Source of the DNA: SABY01 sp964593705
GTDB taxonomy: Bacteria > Bacteroidota > Bacteroidia > Bacteroidales > 4484-276
Assembly (NCBI GenBank): GCA_964593705.1
Contig: CAZQIV010000008.1
Location: 1 to 64,000, forward strand
Reading direction: 5' to 3'
Length of the DNA: 64,000 nt
The number at the start of each line of letters is the position of its first letter. The first letter of the stretch is position 1. The notes under the pieces are model-generated. The model saw only the letters and a program-made list of their open reading frames with translations. It was not told where the DNA came from and made no database searches. This document shows positions 57,172 through 63,871 of this stretch, in pieces. The position numbers and the translations under genes are program-made.

Positions 57172-60093
57172 TTAAAAAGGCAGCTCCAGTTGCCCATCAT
57201 CAACTTGTTGTTGTTGTTTTTCGTTCAATTTTTTCATTTCTTCCAACTCTTGTTTGAGTTGCATGATTTCTTTTTCCTGCTCTATTGCATATTCCGGAAA
57301 ATTCACCTTTAATGCCTGCATTTCCTTCAACTGCTTATTAAGGAATATTTCAGTTCGTTCATCTTCTGACAGCATAGCTGTATTTTGCAATCCACACAAA
57401 TTATAAATATTTATCCATTCATCATCAAGCAAAATCGACATATCGGGATTGAGGCTGTAAACCCCTCTTTCTATTCTTATAAAAAGTGCATTGTTGTATG
57501 GGTTTCTGCTTTCGATTTCATTTTTCGCAAGCATCGCCGAAATGTAAGGTCTCTTTTTCCGGAATTCGGGCAATAGCGATTCGGGATATGGTGCTACTAT
57601 GTTTTCGATGTCTTTGGCCATTAGCCCCTTATCTATCCAGCCTTCTCTCGATTCGTTTTCAACGGTATCCTGCAAAGTCATAAAAATATTCAGCAGCAAA
57701 TATTCCATTTTTTGCTTTGGAATTTTTACCATTCGCTCGTTTATTTTCAATCGTATATTATCGGTGAGTATGCGTGTTATACTGTCGTCAAGTTTGGTGA
57801 TGACCTGTGGGGAAAAATAGATTTTATTCAGGGCAATTCTCAAAGGGTTTCTCCCATTGTTGTCCATAACATCGGTGTTGGCATTTTGATTCAACAGGTA
57901 CTTTAAGATGTTTGTACTTCCGTTTTCGATGGCAGCAAGCAAGGGCGTTAAGTTAAACAGGTCGCGATAATCCACGCCATATTTCCTGATTTTCTGTTCT
58001 ACTCCTTTCACATTATCCGTATTGTATTCGGTATAATATTTCCGGTTTACCGAGTTGCGTTCGTAGTCGGGATGTTCGGCCCGTTTATATTTTAACTCCG
58101 CCAGTTTGCTAATACTATCCTGGTCGTTGTACAACAAGGCATACATAAACACCATGTCTTTGGCCTTTTTGTTATAGTTGTCCGGGTCGAAGGCCTTCTT
58201 TTGTAGTTCTGCTAGTTTTTGGCGGGTAAGGGGTTCCCAATCAGGTTTTTGCAGTGCCAGGATCGACTTTTTAATTTCATCGGCTTGTTCGTTCTTCCCC
58301 TGCATCTCAAGTTTCCGGGCTTCTTCCTTCCAGTCGTCGAGCGATGAAACTTCGGCTTTAATGCGGAGGCTGTCTTTGCTTTCAACCAAATCGAGCAGGC
58401 TTAATAACTCGTGTTTTTGTGATGTTTCGAGAATGTACAGATTTTTTATAGCCCGGGTAATACCCACGTACAGCGAGTTGATATAAAACTTGTATGCATC
58501 AAGCGATTTATCCGCTTTGTCTTTGCCGCGCGAAAAACCGATGGTTTCGTTTTTGATGTCTTCGGGCTTTATGCCTTGCGCAATCTGCATAAACTCACGG
58601 CTGTTATTACTGATAAAATTTACAAGGATAATATTTTCGTATTCCAGCCCTTTGGCTTCGTGGATTGAAAACAGGAGGGGTGTCTTGAAAATTTTGCGGG
58701 CAGCCGCTTTTTCTTCCTGTGTCATCACCAGCAGGGCGTACTTTGTAGATCGTCCGGTGCTATGGTCAAGTTGTTTTCGTATAGCAGGCGAGTCGATGTG
58801 AAAATTTACCTTGCCTTTGTTTTCCTCCAGCGATTCCACCAAAAAAGTGCTCTCTTTATCAATCGAGCCAAAACGCGCATTTTTTACCATCAACAGCTTG
58901 TTGGCCAAAGTAGTAATATTGATGGAATTGCGGTAGTTGGTGCGTAGCACATTAATGTTGCTGCCGGTAATATCATGTTTGTAAAACATGGTTTTCACGT
59001 TGGTCCACGAAAAAAAATTGGGATGGACAATCTGGTTCGAATCGCCGCAAAGGATGAAATTCCCGGCTGTTTTTAGCGATTGCAACACCAGGTACAACTG
59101 GATATTGGTAAAATCCTGGGCTTCGTCAATCACTATAAAATCATATTTCGCCCTGCTGTATTGTAGCCATTTGTATGAAATGATATTGAGATCGTGATAA
59201 TTGTTCTCATTTAAAAACTCAAGGTATTTCCTGAAGGCCTCATATACTTTTTCTCGTTCATCGTTAAGGAAAATTGACTGTTTGATGCCGAGATTCAGAT
59301 AATCCTCTTTGCTCAAAAATGCTTTGGTAATTTCAAGCCCGGTAATCACACCTTTAAATTCCTCGAACAGTTTATAACTGTCCTTTATCCCAAAAGCCTG
59401 TTTGCGGGGTTGCAGCCAGAGATTGAAATTTTTAAAATCGACTTCCTTTCCGGGAATCACCTTCAGCGTTTCGAGGTATTCTTTAAAACTCAAAAAATCG
59501 ACATCCTGCTTTTCGTTTACATAATTATCAGCATAATACAGCTTGGTGGAATTATCCACCAGGAAGGACGACAGGGTTACGTACAATATATTTCCCTTGA
59601 GCAGTTTTATTTTTTCGAGTGTAAGCACTGTTTTGCCGCTGCCCGCCGACCCAACAATGACCACAGGCGGCTTGAGCGCGAAAATGCTTTGCTGCACATC
59701 ATCGAACGAGATAACCTTGTTGAGCAAATAAAACTTGTTGGTGTTGTGATTTACATAATTTATCTCAAGCACAGTTTCGTCAGGAATCTGCTTTTCGTTT
59801 TTAAGAGGCACCAGCTTGCTTTCATCGATTTTGGCTCCCCTCAGGAAGCGTGATTTTTCGTACTCGTGATTGTAAATAACTTCGAGCAGCAGGATGTAGG
59901 TTTGTTGCCTGTATCGGGCAAATTTAAAAAGCAGCCGGTTTTCGTAATCAAGTTTTGCCCGGTAATAATCGTGGTTGGCTAATTTTTTTATTTCAGCCGA
60001 ATCAAAATCATCGTTCTCTAAAAAGGCAACTGTTTTGTTGAATTGCTTTTTTACCCCTGTGTAATCGATATCATTGTAATACAAAATATTCAT
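57172..60093 (-). CDS. SF1 helicase with RelE-like N-terminus, ankyrin repeats and HARE-like winged helix
   Basis: The 973-residue protein begins with a RelE/ParE-like segment (residues about 43-86: YYRAKLDYENRLLFKFARYR, then YILLLEVIYNHEYEKSRFLR). An UvrD-type SF1 helicase follows: Walker A in VGSAGSGKT (about 146-154), Walker B DEAQD (about 322), LRTNYRNS, HEAKGLEYENIILVNF (about 475) and YVGITRA (about 539). Residues about 706-753 form ankyrin repeats (NLTPLLAAIENGSTNILKYL). About 844-883 resembles a HARE-type winged helix (KKRPYISAMLAKNEIESRNP, then FIRIERGVYSLNP). A coiled coil ends the protein at QLELPF. This combination suggests a stress- or phage-response protein acting on nucleic acids; that is inference. 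It is a single gene next to the cassette array. Confidence 0.85.
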   Translation of the reverse strand: MNILYYNDIDYTGVKKQFNKTVAFLENDDFDSAEIKKLANHDYYRAKLDYENRLLFKFARYRQQTYILLLEVIYNHEYEKSRFLRGAKIDESKLVPLKNEKQIPDETVLEINYVNHNTNKFYLLNKVISFDDVQQSIFALKPPVVIVGSAGSGKTVLTLEKIKLLKGNILYVTLSSFLVDNSTKLYYADNYVNEKQDVDFLSFKEYLETLKVIPGKEVDFKNFNLWLQPRKQAFGIKDSYKLFEEFKGVITGLEITKAFLSKEDYLNLGIKQSIFLNDEREKVYEAFRKYLEFLNENNYHDLNIISYKWLQYSRAKYDFIVIDEAQDFTNIQLYLVLQSLKTAGNFILCGDSNQIVHPNFFSWTNVKTMFYKHDITGSNINVLRTNYRNSINITTLANKLLMVKNARFGSIDKESTFLVESLEENKGKVNFHIDSPAIRKQLDHSTGRSTKYALLVMTQEEKAAARKIFKTPLLFSIHEAKGLEYENIILVNFISNNSREFMQIAQGIKPEDIKNETIGFSRGKDKADKSLDAYKFYINSLYVGITRAIKNLYILETSQKHELLSLLDLVESKDSLRIKAEVSSLDDWKEEARKLEMQGKNEQADEIKKSILALQKPDWEPLTRQKLAELQKKAFDPDNYNKKAKDMVFMYALLYNDQDSISKLAELKYKRAEHPDYERNSVNRKYYTEYNTDNVKGVEQKIRKYGVDYRDLFNLTPLLAAIENGSTNILKYLLNQNANTDVMDNNGRNPLRIALNKIYFSPQVITKLDDSITRILTDNIRLKINERMVKIPKQKMEYLLLNIFMTLQDTVENESREGWIDKGLMAKDIENIVAPYPESLLPEFRKKRPYISAMLAKNEIESRNPYNNALFIRIERGVYSLNPDMSILLDDEWINIYNLCGLQNTAMLSEDERTEIFLNKQLKEMQALKVNFPEYAIEQEKEIMQLKQELEEMKKLNEKQQQQVDDGQLELPF

Positions 60094-60190
60094 GGCGCAA
60101 TAATTCCTGATATTTATATCTAATAAATTATCTCAAAAAATAAACAATTTGCAAAGTAATTAAAAATTGAGCATCCTGCTTTTATACGCC

Positions 60191-60357
60191 TAATTTGTGT
60201 TTGTCCATAAAGTCAGCTCTTTCCTGATTTTGCCCGCGCGACCCCTTAGTCCCCTAAAGGGGAAATCCCTCGCTGCCAAGGCGCTGGATGGTTCTCCCCT
60301 TCAGGGGAGTTAGAGGGGTGTGTGGTGGATGGAGAGTTTATAGACCGACACTAATTA
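60191..60357. mobile_element. MITE-like element with TAATTAGTG termini, copy 3
   Basis: The left end TAATTTGTGTTTGTCCATAA followed by AGTC (60191-60214) is an imperfect inverted repeat of 60334-60357, which reads TAATTAGTGTCGGTCTATAA then ACTC on the other strand. The inside carries the CCCCTAAAGGGG..TCTCCCCTTCAGGGGA arms of the family found at 5320-5460. It separates the helicase gene from the cassette array. Confidence 0.75.
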
Positions 60358-60494
60358 TTCTTCATGCATGCTTTACCTCTTTTTAAGTTTTAGCCTGAGT
60401 TTTAATATTTCGGTTTCGGCAGCACTTGGTTTGTTTACCTATGCTAAAAACCAAGAAAATCGAAAATCAACTGGAAACATGCAGGTGAAGATGA

Positions 60495-60691
60495 TTCCGC
60501 AAATATGGCTCGCAGCCGTTCACTTGCAGGAAGATTTTTAGTGATTCGTATGTTTCCTTTTCTCCCGATAGTTCCCGTCCCGATAGCCATCGGGAGCTAT
60601 CGGGACGGGAACTATCGGGACGGGACATTTTTCCAGATGACCGCTAACCGGCTGTGAGCCATGATTTGCTGTTGAACTTTCGTGCTTTTCT
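60495..60691 (-). repeat. attC-like site 1 (cassette end)
   Basis: On the minus strand it starts with GTTCAACAGCAAATCATGGC, 3 bp after the higA stop codon, and ends near ATTTGCGGAA. It shares its two halves with site 2 (61404-61549) at about 85 percent identity. GTTGAAC at 60671-60677 (plus strand) fits the attC core GTTRRRY, but the opposite core is lost. Inside, a TCCCGATAGTTCCCGTCCCG inverted repeat enlarges the loop. Confidence 0.6.
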
Positions 60692-60693
60692 TT

Positions 60694-61002
60694 TTACAAG
60701 TCAAGGCTTAATTTAAGTTGTCTGCCAAATCCCTCTCTAATTATTCTCATAAGTGTAGAAAGTCTTATGTCAGAAGCATTATTTTCAATGCGAGAGATAT
60801 ATGTCTTGGTCGTTCCACATTTTTTCGCTAATTGTTCTTGAGTTAGTCCGTCATTTTTTCTTAATTCTTGAAGCATTACCCCAAGTTTAAAAGCTTCAAA
60901 TCCTTCTTCAAAACTTTCTCTTTTTTCTGTTCCTCTTTTTCCATATTCCTGGTCTAAGTGGTCAGTAAATGATGTCAAGTTATTATTTTCTTGTTTTTTC
61001 AT
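60694..61002 (-). CDS. higA: HigA-type XRE antitoxin
   Basis: I start at MKKQENNNLTSFTDHL; the 26 residues upstream are the 3' end of the toxin read in another frame. The 102-residue protein has a linker typical of HigA (DQEYGKRGTEKRESFEEGFE) and a helix-turn-helix: LGVMLQELRKNDGLTQEQLA, then KKCGTTKTYISRIENNASDI. It should bind the toxin and repress its own operon. It overlaps the toxin gene by 20 bp. Toxin first, antitoxin second is the normal higBA order. Confidence 0.9.
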   Translation of the reverse strand: MKKQENNNLTSFTDHLDQEYGKRGTEKRESFEEGFEAFKLGVMLQELRKNDGLTQEQLAKKCGTTKTYISRIENNASDIRLSTLMRIIREGFGRQLKLSLDL

Positions 61003-61334
61003 CGAAATATTGTTTTTTAAGTTTCTCTGCTTTTTCAATTTCCTTTTTTGGAGTCTGTTGAGATTTTTTCTGAAACCCATTTATTAAGATTATCATTTGT
61101 CCTTTGTCAAAAAAGCTAAATACTCTAAATATATTACTTCCAACTTCAACTCTGATTTCATATAGTCCAGATGAATTCTTAATGTGGCAAAATATTTTGT
61201 TGGAATTCTTTCTATCGATGATATTAATTAAAAGTCCAGTTAAATTTCCTTTTAACATTAATGTCCAATGTTTTGTAAAAGTCCAGATAATAACTTTTGT
61301 AATAAAAAATATTCCTCAAAAAACTTTCTTTCAT
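60983..61334 (-). pseudogene. higB: HigB/RelE-type toxin with a one-base frameshift
   Basis: From the ATG at 61332-61334 the minus strand reads MKESFLRNIFYYKSYYLDFY, then KTLDINVKRKFNWT. After one extra T in the run at 61230-61233 it continues in the next frame: LINIIDRKNSNKIFCHIKNS, then SGLYEIRVEVGSNIFRVFSF, then FDKGQMIILINGF and QKKSQQTPKKEIEKAEKLKK. Removing one base gives a full-length Gp49/HigB toxin of 116 residues (352 nt is 117 codons plus 1). The family cleaves mRNA on the ribosome. The shift either inactivates it or is a sequencing error. TAACTTTG (61346-61339) just before the ATG fits a -7 element. Confidence 0.85.
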
Positions 61335-61403
61335 TTTGCAAAGTTAGCTAATTAGGTAATAACATCTTAATTCTTTATGGTGTTTTTCTGATTCTGGCAT
61401 TAT

Positions 61404-61549
61404 GCCCAACGTTCCGCAAATATGGCCCGCAGCCGTTCACTTGCAGGAAGGTTTTTAGTGATACGTATGTTTCCTTTTCTCCCGATAGCTATCGGGGCAA
61501 TTTTCCAGAAGACCGCTAACCGGCTGTGAGCTCTGATTTGCTGTTGGGC
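61404..61549 (-). repeat. attC-like site 2 (cassette end)
   Basis: Ends are GCCCAAC (61404-61410) and GTTGGGC (61543-61549), exact matches to attC cores RYYYAAC and GTTRRRY. The flanking inner arms are also complementary with bulges: GCAAAT and GCAGCCG on one side against GCAAATCAGAGCTCACAGCC on the other strand. The site lies 11 bp after the stop of the XRE gene at 61561. This matches a folded single-strand attC. Confidence 0.75.
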
Positions 61550-61560
61550 TTTCGTGCTTT

Positions 61561-61842
61561 TTATCTGGCAGTCAATTGTATTGTTAAATCAAGCGCATTT
61601 GCAACTAATAAAAGATTTGAGATTCGCATGTCCTCTCCATTTTCAATACGCGAAATATATGGTCGTTTTTTTCCTACTACTTCAGCCAATTTTTCTTGAC
61701 TCATATTTAATTCTTTTCGCCGACTCCTAATAATTTCTCCAAAATAATAGGAATATGCTTGTTCTCGGAATCTTTCTCTGTTTTCAGAACCTATTTCCCC
61801 ATATCGCTCTGCTAATAAGTCCTTTGCTTTCATTGTTTTCAT
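61561..61842 (-). CDS. XRE-family antitoxin (HigA-like), apparently orphan
   Basis: The 93-residue protein has the same layout as HigA: LAERYGEIGSENRERFREQA, then FGEIIRSRRKELNMSQEKLA, then EVVGKKRPYISRIENGEDM, the helix-turn-helix. A second in-frame Met three codons later (MKAKDLLAERY) could also be used. The toxin expected upstream is only a fragment (61784-61987), so this is probably an antitoxin without a functional partner. It would still repress at the GTAACG-TATT-CGTTAC operator upstream. Confidence 0.88.
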   Translation of the reverse strand: MKTMKAKDLLAERYGEIGSENRERFREQAYSYYFGEIIRSRRKELNMSQEKLAEVVGKKRPYISRIENGEDMRISNLLLVANALDLTIQLTAR

Positions 61843-61987
61843 AATTCTTTAGCTTTTTCACAAAATTTGTATGAACAATTTTTACTTCTCCAATTATTTC
61901 AATCAGCTGAAAGAATTTCTCAGAAACCCTCTGCCCCTGACAGTCAATGAAATCTAAGCATTTTTCTATAATGTCAATTTCTCTCAC
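61784..61987 (-). pseudogene. Truncated toxin N-terminus in front of XRE antitoxin
   Basis: A GTG-started frame (MREIDIIEKCLDFIDCQGQR, then VSEKFFQLIEIIGEVKIVHT, then NFVKKLKN) matches the N-terminal half of HigB-type toxins (first strand, helices, then FxKKL). At the point where the catalytic beta sheet should follow, the sequence instead runs into the start of the antitoxin gene, read in another frame, and stops at 61784. The C-terminal half, including the catalytic residues, is deleted. Confidence 0.65.
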
Positions 61988-61991
61988 GATG

Positions 61992-62017
61992 CAAAGGTAA
62001 CGTATTCGTTACGCAAA
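61992..62017 (-). promoter_or_regulatory. Promoter and operator of the 61.5-62.0 kb toxin-antitoxin pair
   Basis: TACCTTTG (61999-61992) is a TAnnTTTG -7 element only 5 bp before the GTG start, suggesting a leaderless transcript. The inverted repeat GTAACG-TATT-CGTTAC (61997-62012) overlaps it and is a likely operator for the XRE antitoxin. TTTG (62017-62014) is nearer than a standard -33 position. Confidence 0.6.
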
Positions 62018-62069
62018 TCAAGTATTTTTATTACCAATAGTTTCTATTACAACGCTCCTCTTGCATGAA

Positions 62070-62261
62070 GCCCAACGGTTTATGTAAGTGGAGTGCGGGA
62101 TTAAAAGTGATGAACTTTTCAATAAGGCACGAAGCCAATTCGTTTATTCATAATTTCAAATTTTCCGTCAATCGTCAAAAACGAATTGGCGTTGTTGCGA
62201 CTGTGAACTACGGTTGAATTGCCCGCTGAACCCCGCATTACATATAGCTTTTGTTATAGGC
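62070..62261 (-). repeat. attC-like site 3 (cassette end)
   Basis: GCCCAAC (62070-62076) is at one end and GTTATAGGC (62253-62261) at the other, a variant core. Inner arms pair with bulges: TATGTAAGTGGAGTGCGGG against TATATGTAATGCGGGG on the opposite strand. A second inverted repeat (GAATTGGC/GCCAATTC) sits in the loop. It lies 13 bp after the stop of the GIY-YIG gene. Confidence 0.65.
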
Positions 62262-62274
62262 TGCCCTTTCATTT

Positions 62275-62907
62275 TTACAATTTTCCTTCAATCCTTTTGA
62301 TTTCAATTTCGCATAGTGGTTTGTCCAATAAATGCTGAATGTTCCACAATTTGTAATTCTGGATTTTAGTATCCGGATGATAGTTGCCTATCCAATTTTC
62401 CGAGCTCAATTTTTCACTTGATTGAGCAATTGTTGCAATTAATCCATTTTCCAACCTTATTCGCTCATTTTCATTTATCAAATTCGGAATAATCACAAAT
62501 GAGAAATTGTTTCTAATGTATTTTGTTATTATTTGCTCGTATTCATTTTCAATTTCCCAGTTAATTTTGTGATAATTTTTTTCCTTATCAATTCTTTTTT
62601 TAATTTTTAAATCCCAGTTCTCAATGTAATCCTTTCTATTATTAACTGACAAGAAACAACGACCTAAATGTTTACGAAAAACACTATCTCTGTGGTCATT
62701 TTTTATATAATGTTCATTAATTCTTGTATAAAGTCTGTTATTTCCAGTATGCGAACCTATTCGAACAATACGGTCCATGTCTTTGAAGTATTCACCTTTT
62801 TCGAATAAAATATATATTCCATTTTTTGAAATATTAGTTTCATTGTACGGGTAAGAAAACCGTTTTAAGTTGTTAAATACTATGTGAAGTTTTTCGTAAT
62901 CAGTCAT
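62275..62907 (-). CDS. GIY-YIG-type nuclease domain protein
   Basis: The 210-residue protein carries a GIY-YIG-like core: NGIYILFEKGEYF (first strand, GIY), IVRIGSHTGNNRLYTRINEH (YIG-equivalent VRIG with the catalytic Arg downstream), FRKHLGRCFLS, and ERIRLENGLIATIAQS supplying the catalytic Glu. The second half has no recognised domain. It may cut or nick DNA. It follows the 62918-63556 gene by 10 bp on the same strand, both in one cassette, so the two probably act together. Confidence 0.75.
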   Translation of the reverse strand: MTDYEKLHIVFNNLKRFSYPYNETNISKNGIYILFEKGEYFKDMDRIVRIGSHTGNNRLYTRINEHYIKNDHRDSVFRKHLGRCFLSVNNRKDYIENWDLKIKKRIDKEKNYHKINWEIENEYEQIITKYIRNNFSFVIIPNLINENERIRLENGLIATIAQSSEKLSSENWIGNYHPDTKIQNYKLWNIQHLLDKPLCEIEIKRIEGKL

Positions 62908-62917
62908 TTTATGTTTT

Positions 62918-63556
62918 TTACAAATTGCTATTTGCTGTAGATATTAAAAGCTTATCAAATTGTCTATTTGTTAATTTCAAATTGTATTCTTTTTCAATTT
63001 GATTTTTAAGAACAAGGCATTTCACAAAGAATTTTGCATATTCGTTATCAACATTCTCAGCAATTGTTTGGGAAAAGAATTTATTTGGCTCTCTACTTGA
63101 AAATTTTCGCAATGCGGATAAAGCACGACTGTCATAAATAAAGAACAATTCAGGAAGATGGAAATGTAAATATTTTGAACAGAACGAACGTTTCTCAATT
63201 TCAGTTATTTTCTTAATCTCATGCATTAAATAATAGTGAATACTTAAAATCTTCATCAAATTTTCACTGTTTATTTTTCTTTCAGTTTTTATTGATTCAA
63301 GTAGTTTGTCAAGTTTTGAATTTTTGAAAAGTGGTGCAACTTTATTTATGTAAAAATCATCATTAATATCAGTTTTATTCCTTCTTCTTTCGATTGCTGC
63401 TGCGTAAGCACGTCCAATTAGCCAAACTTTCGCAATAATTTTATCATCGTCTTTGTGGTTAAAATTCTTTGCACATAATTCATAAAGAACTTTGTTCCCA
63501 AAATCCCATTCATTTGATTGAAGAGCGTTGTCAATATCAACTTTTGATGGTGTCAT
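62918..63556 (-). CDS. Conserved protein of unknown function, partner of GIY-YIG protein
   Basis: I prefer the start MTPSKVDIDNALQSNEW at 63554-63556, because the earlier ATG at 63578-63580 lies inside the attC-like site. The 212-residue protein is mostly helical: KVLYELCAKNFNHKDDDKII, then AKVWLIGRAYAAAIERRRNK, later EKRSFCSKYLHFHLPELFFI, then YDSRALSALRKF. Similar sequences occur in mobile or defence-like settings to my recollection, but no function is established. It is the first gene of its cassette. Confidence 0.7.
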   Translation of the reverse strand: MTPSKVDIDNALQSNEWDFGNKVLYELCAKNFNHKDDDKIIAKVWLIGRAYAAAIERRRNKTDINDDFYINKVAPLFKNSKLDKLLESIKTERKINSENLMKILSIHYYLMHEIKKITEIEKRSFCSKYLHFHLPELFFIYDSRALSALRKFSSREPNKFFSQTIAENVDNEYAKFFVKCLVLKNQIEKEYNLKLTNRQFDKLLISTANSNL

Positions 63557-63574
63557 TATTCTTTTTTTAGGGTT

Positions 63575-63717
63575 GCCCATAACGGTCGGCGGCTATGAAG
63601 CGTGGCGGGGGTTCGGAGCATATATTTTTCAAATTGTGATAAAGATAAATCGAAGCACAAAACTTCAATTTACCACTGCGCCCGCCATGCTTCATGAGCC
63701 TTTGTTGTGCGTTCGGC
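63575..63717 (-). repeat. attC-like site 4 (cassette end)
   Basis: GCCCATAACG (63575-) at one end and TTGTTGTGC (to 63710) at the other bound strongly complementary arms: GGCTATGAAGCGTGGCGGG against GGCTCATGAAGCATGGCGGG on the opposite strand. It lies just 5 bp after the stop of the small gene at 63722. The cores are variants of the attC consensus. Confidence 0.65.
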
Positions 63718-63721
63718 ATTC

Positions 63722-63871
63722 TTATCTCGCAAGTTTAAATTTTCTTCGATTTAAGTATTCTTTAAATTCAGTGAAAGTCATTCCTTTTGTTTCTTTCGCT
63801 ATTTTTTCTTTTACTTCTCGAAAAAATTTAACAGTGTCAAATTTTTTTTCTACTTTGTTATTTTTATTCAT
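63722..63871 (-). CDS. Small protein next to PIN toxin (candidate antitoxin)
   Basis: The 49-residue protein reads MNKNNKVEKKFDTVKFFREV, then KEKIAKETKGMTFTEFKEYL, then NRRKFKLAR. It is charged and helical, of the FD-VK-x2-RE type often seen beside PIN-domain toxins. It starts inside the end of the upstream PIN gene, with 8 bp shared, so it is co-translated. An antitoxin role is inferred from size and position. Confidence 0.65.
   Translation of the reverse strand: MNKNNKVEKKFDTVKFFREVKEKIAKETKGMTFTEFKEYLNRRKFKLAR

Noticed and set aside
60545..60640. Short tandem repeat TCCCGATAG/CGTCCCGATAG as a replication or recombination origin
   Set aside because: It is a local inverted repeat within attC-like site 1 and is absent from site 2, so it is better seen as loop expansion.
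61784..61987. 67-codon frame as an independent intact gene
   Set aside because: Its first part resembles a toxin N-terminus, but its last part is the antitoxin start read in another frame; treated as a remnant.
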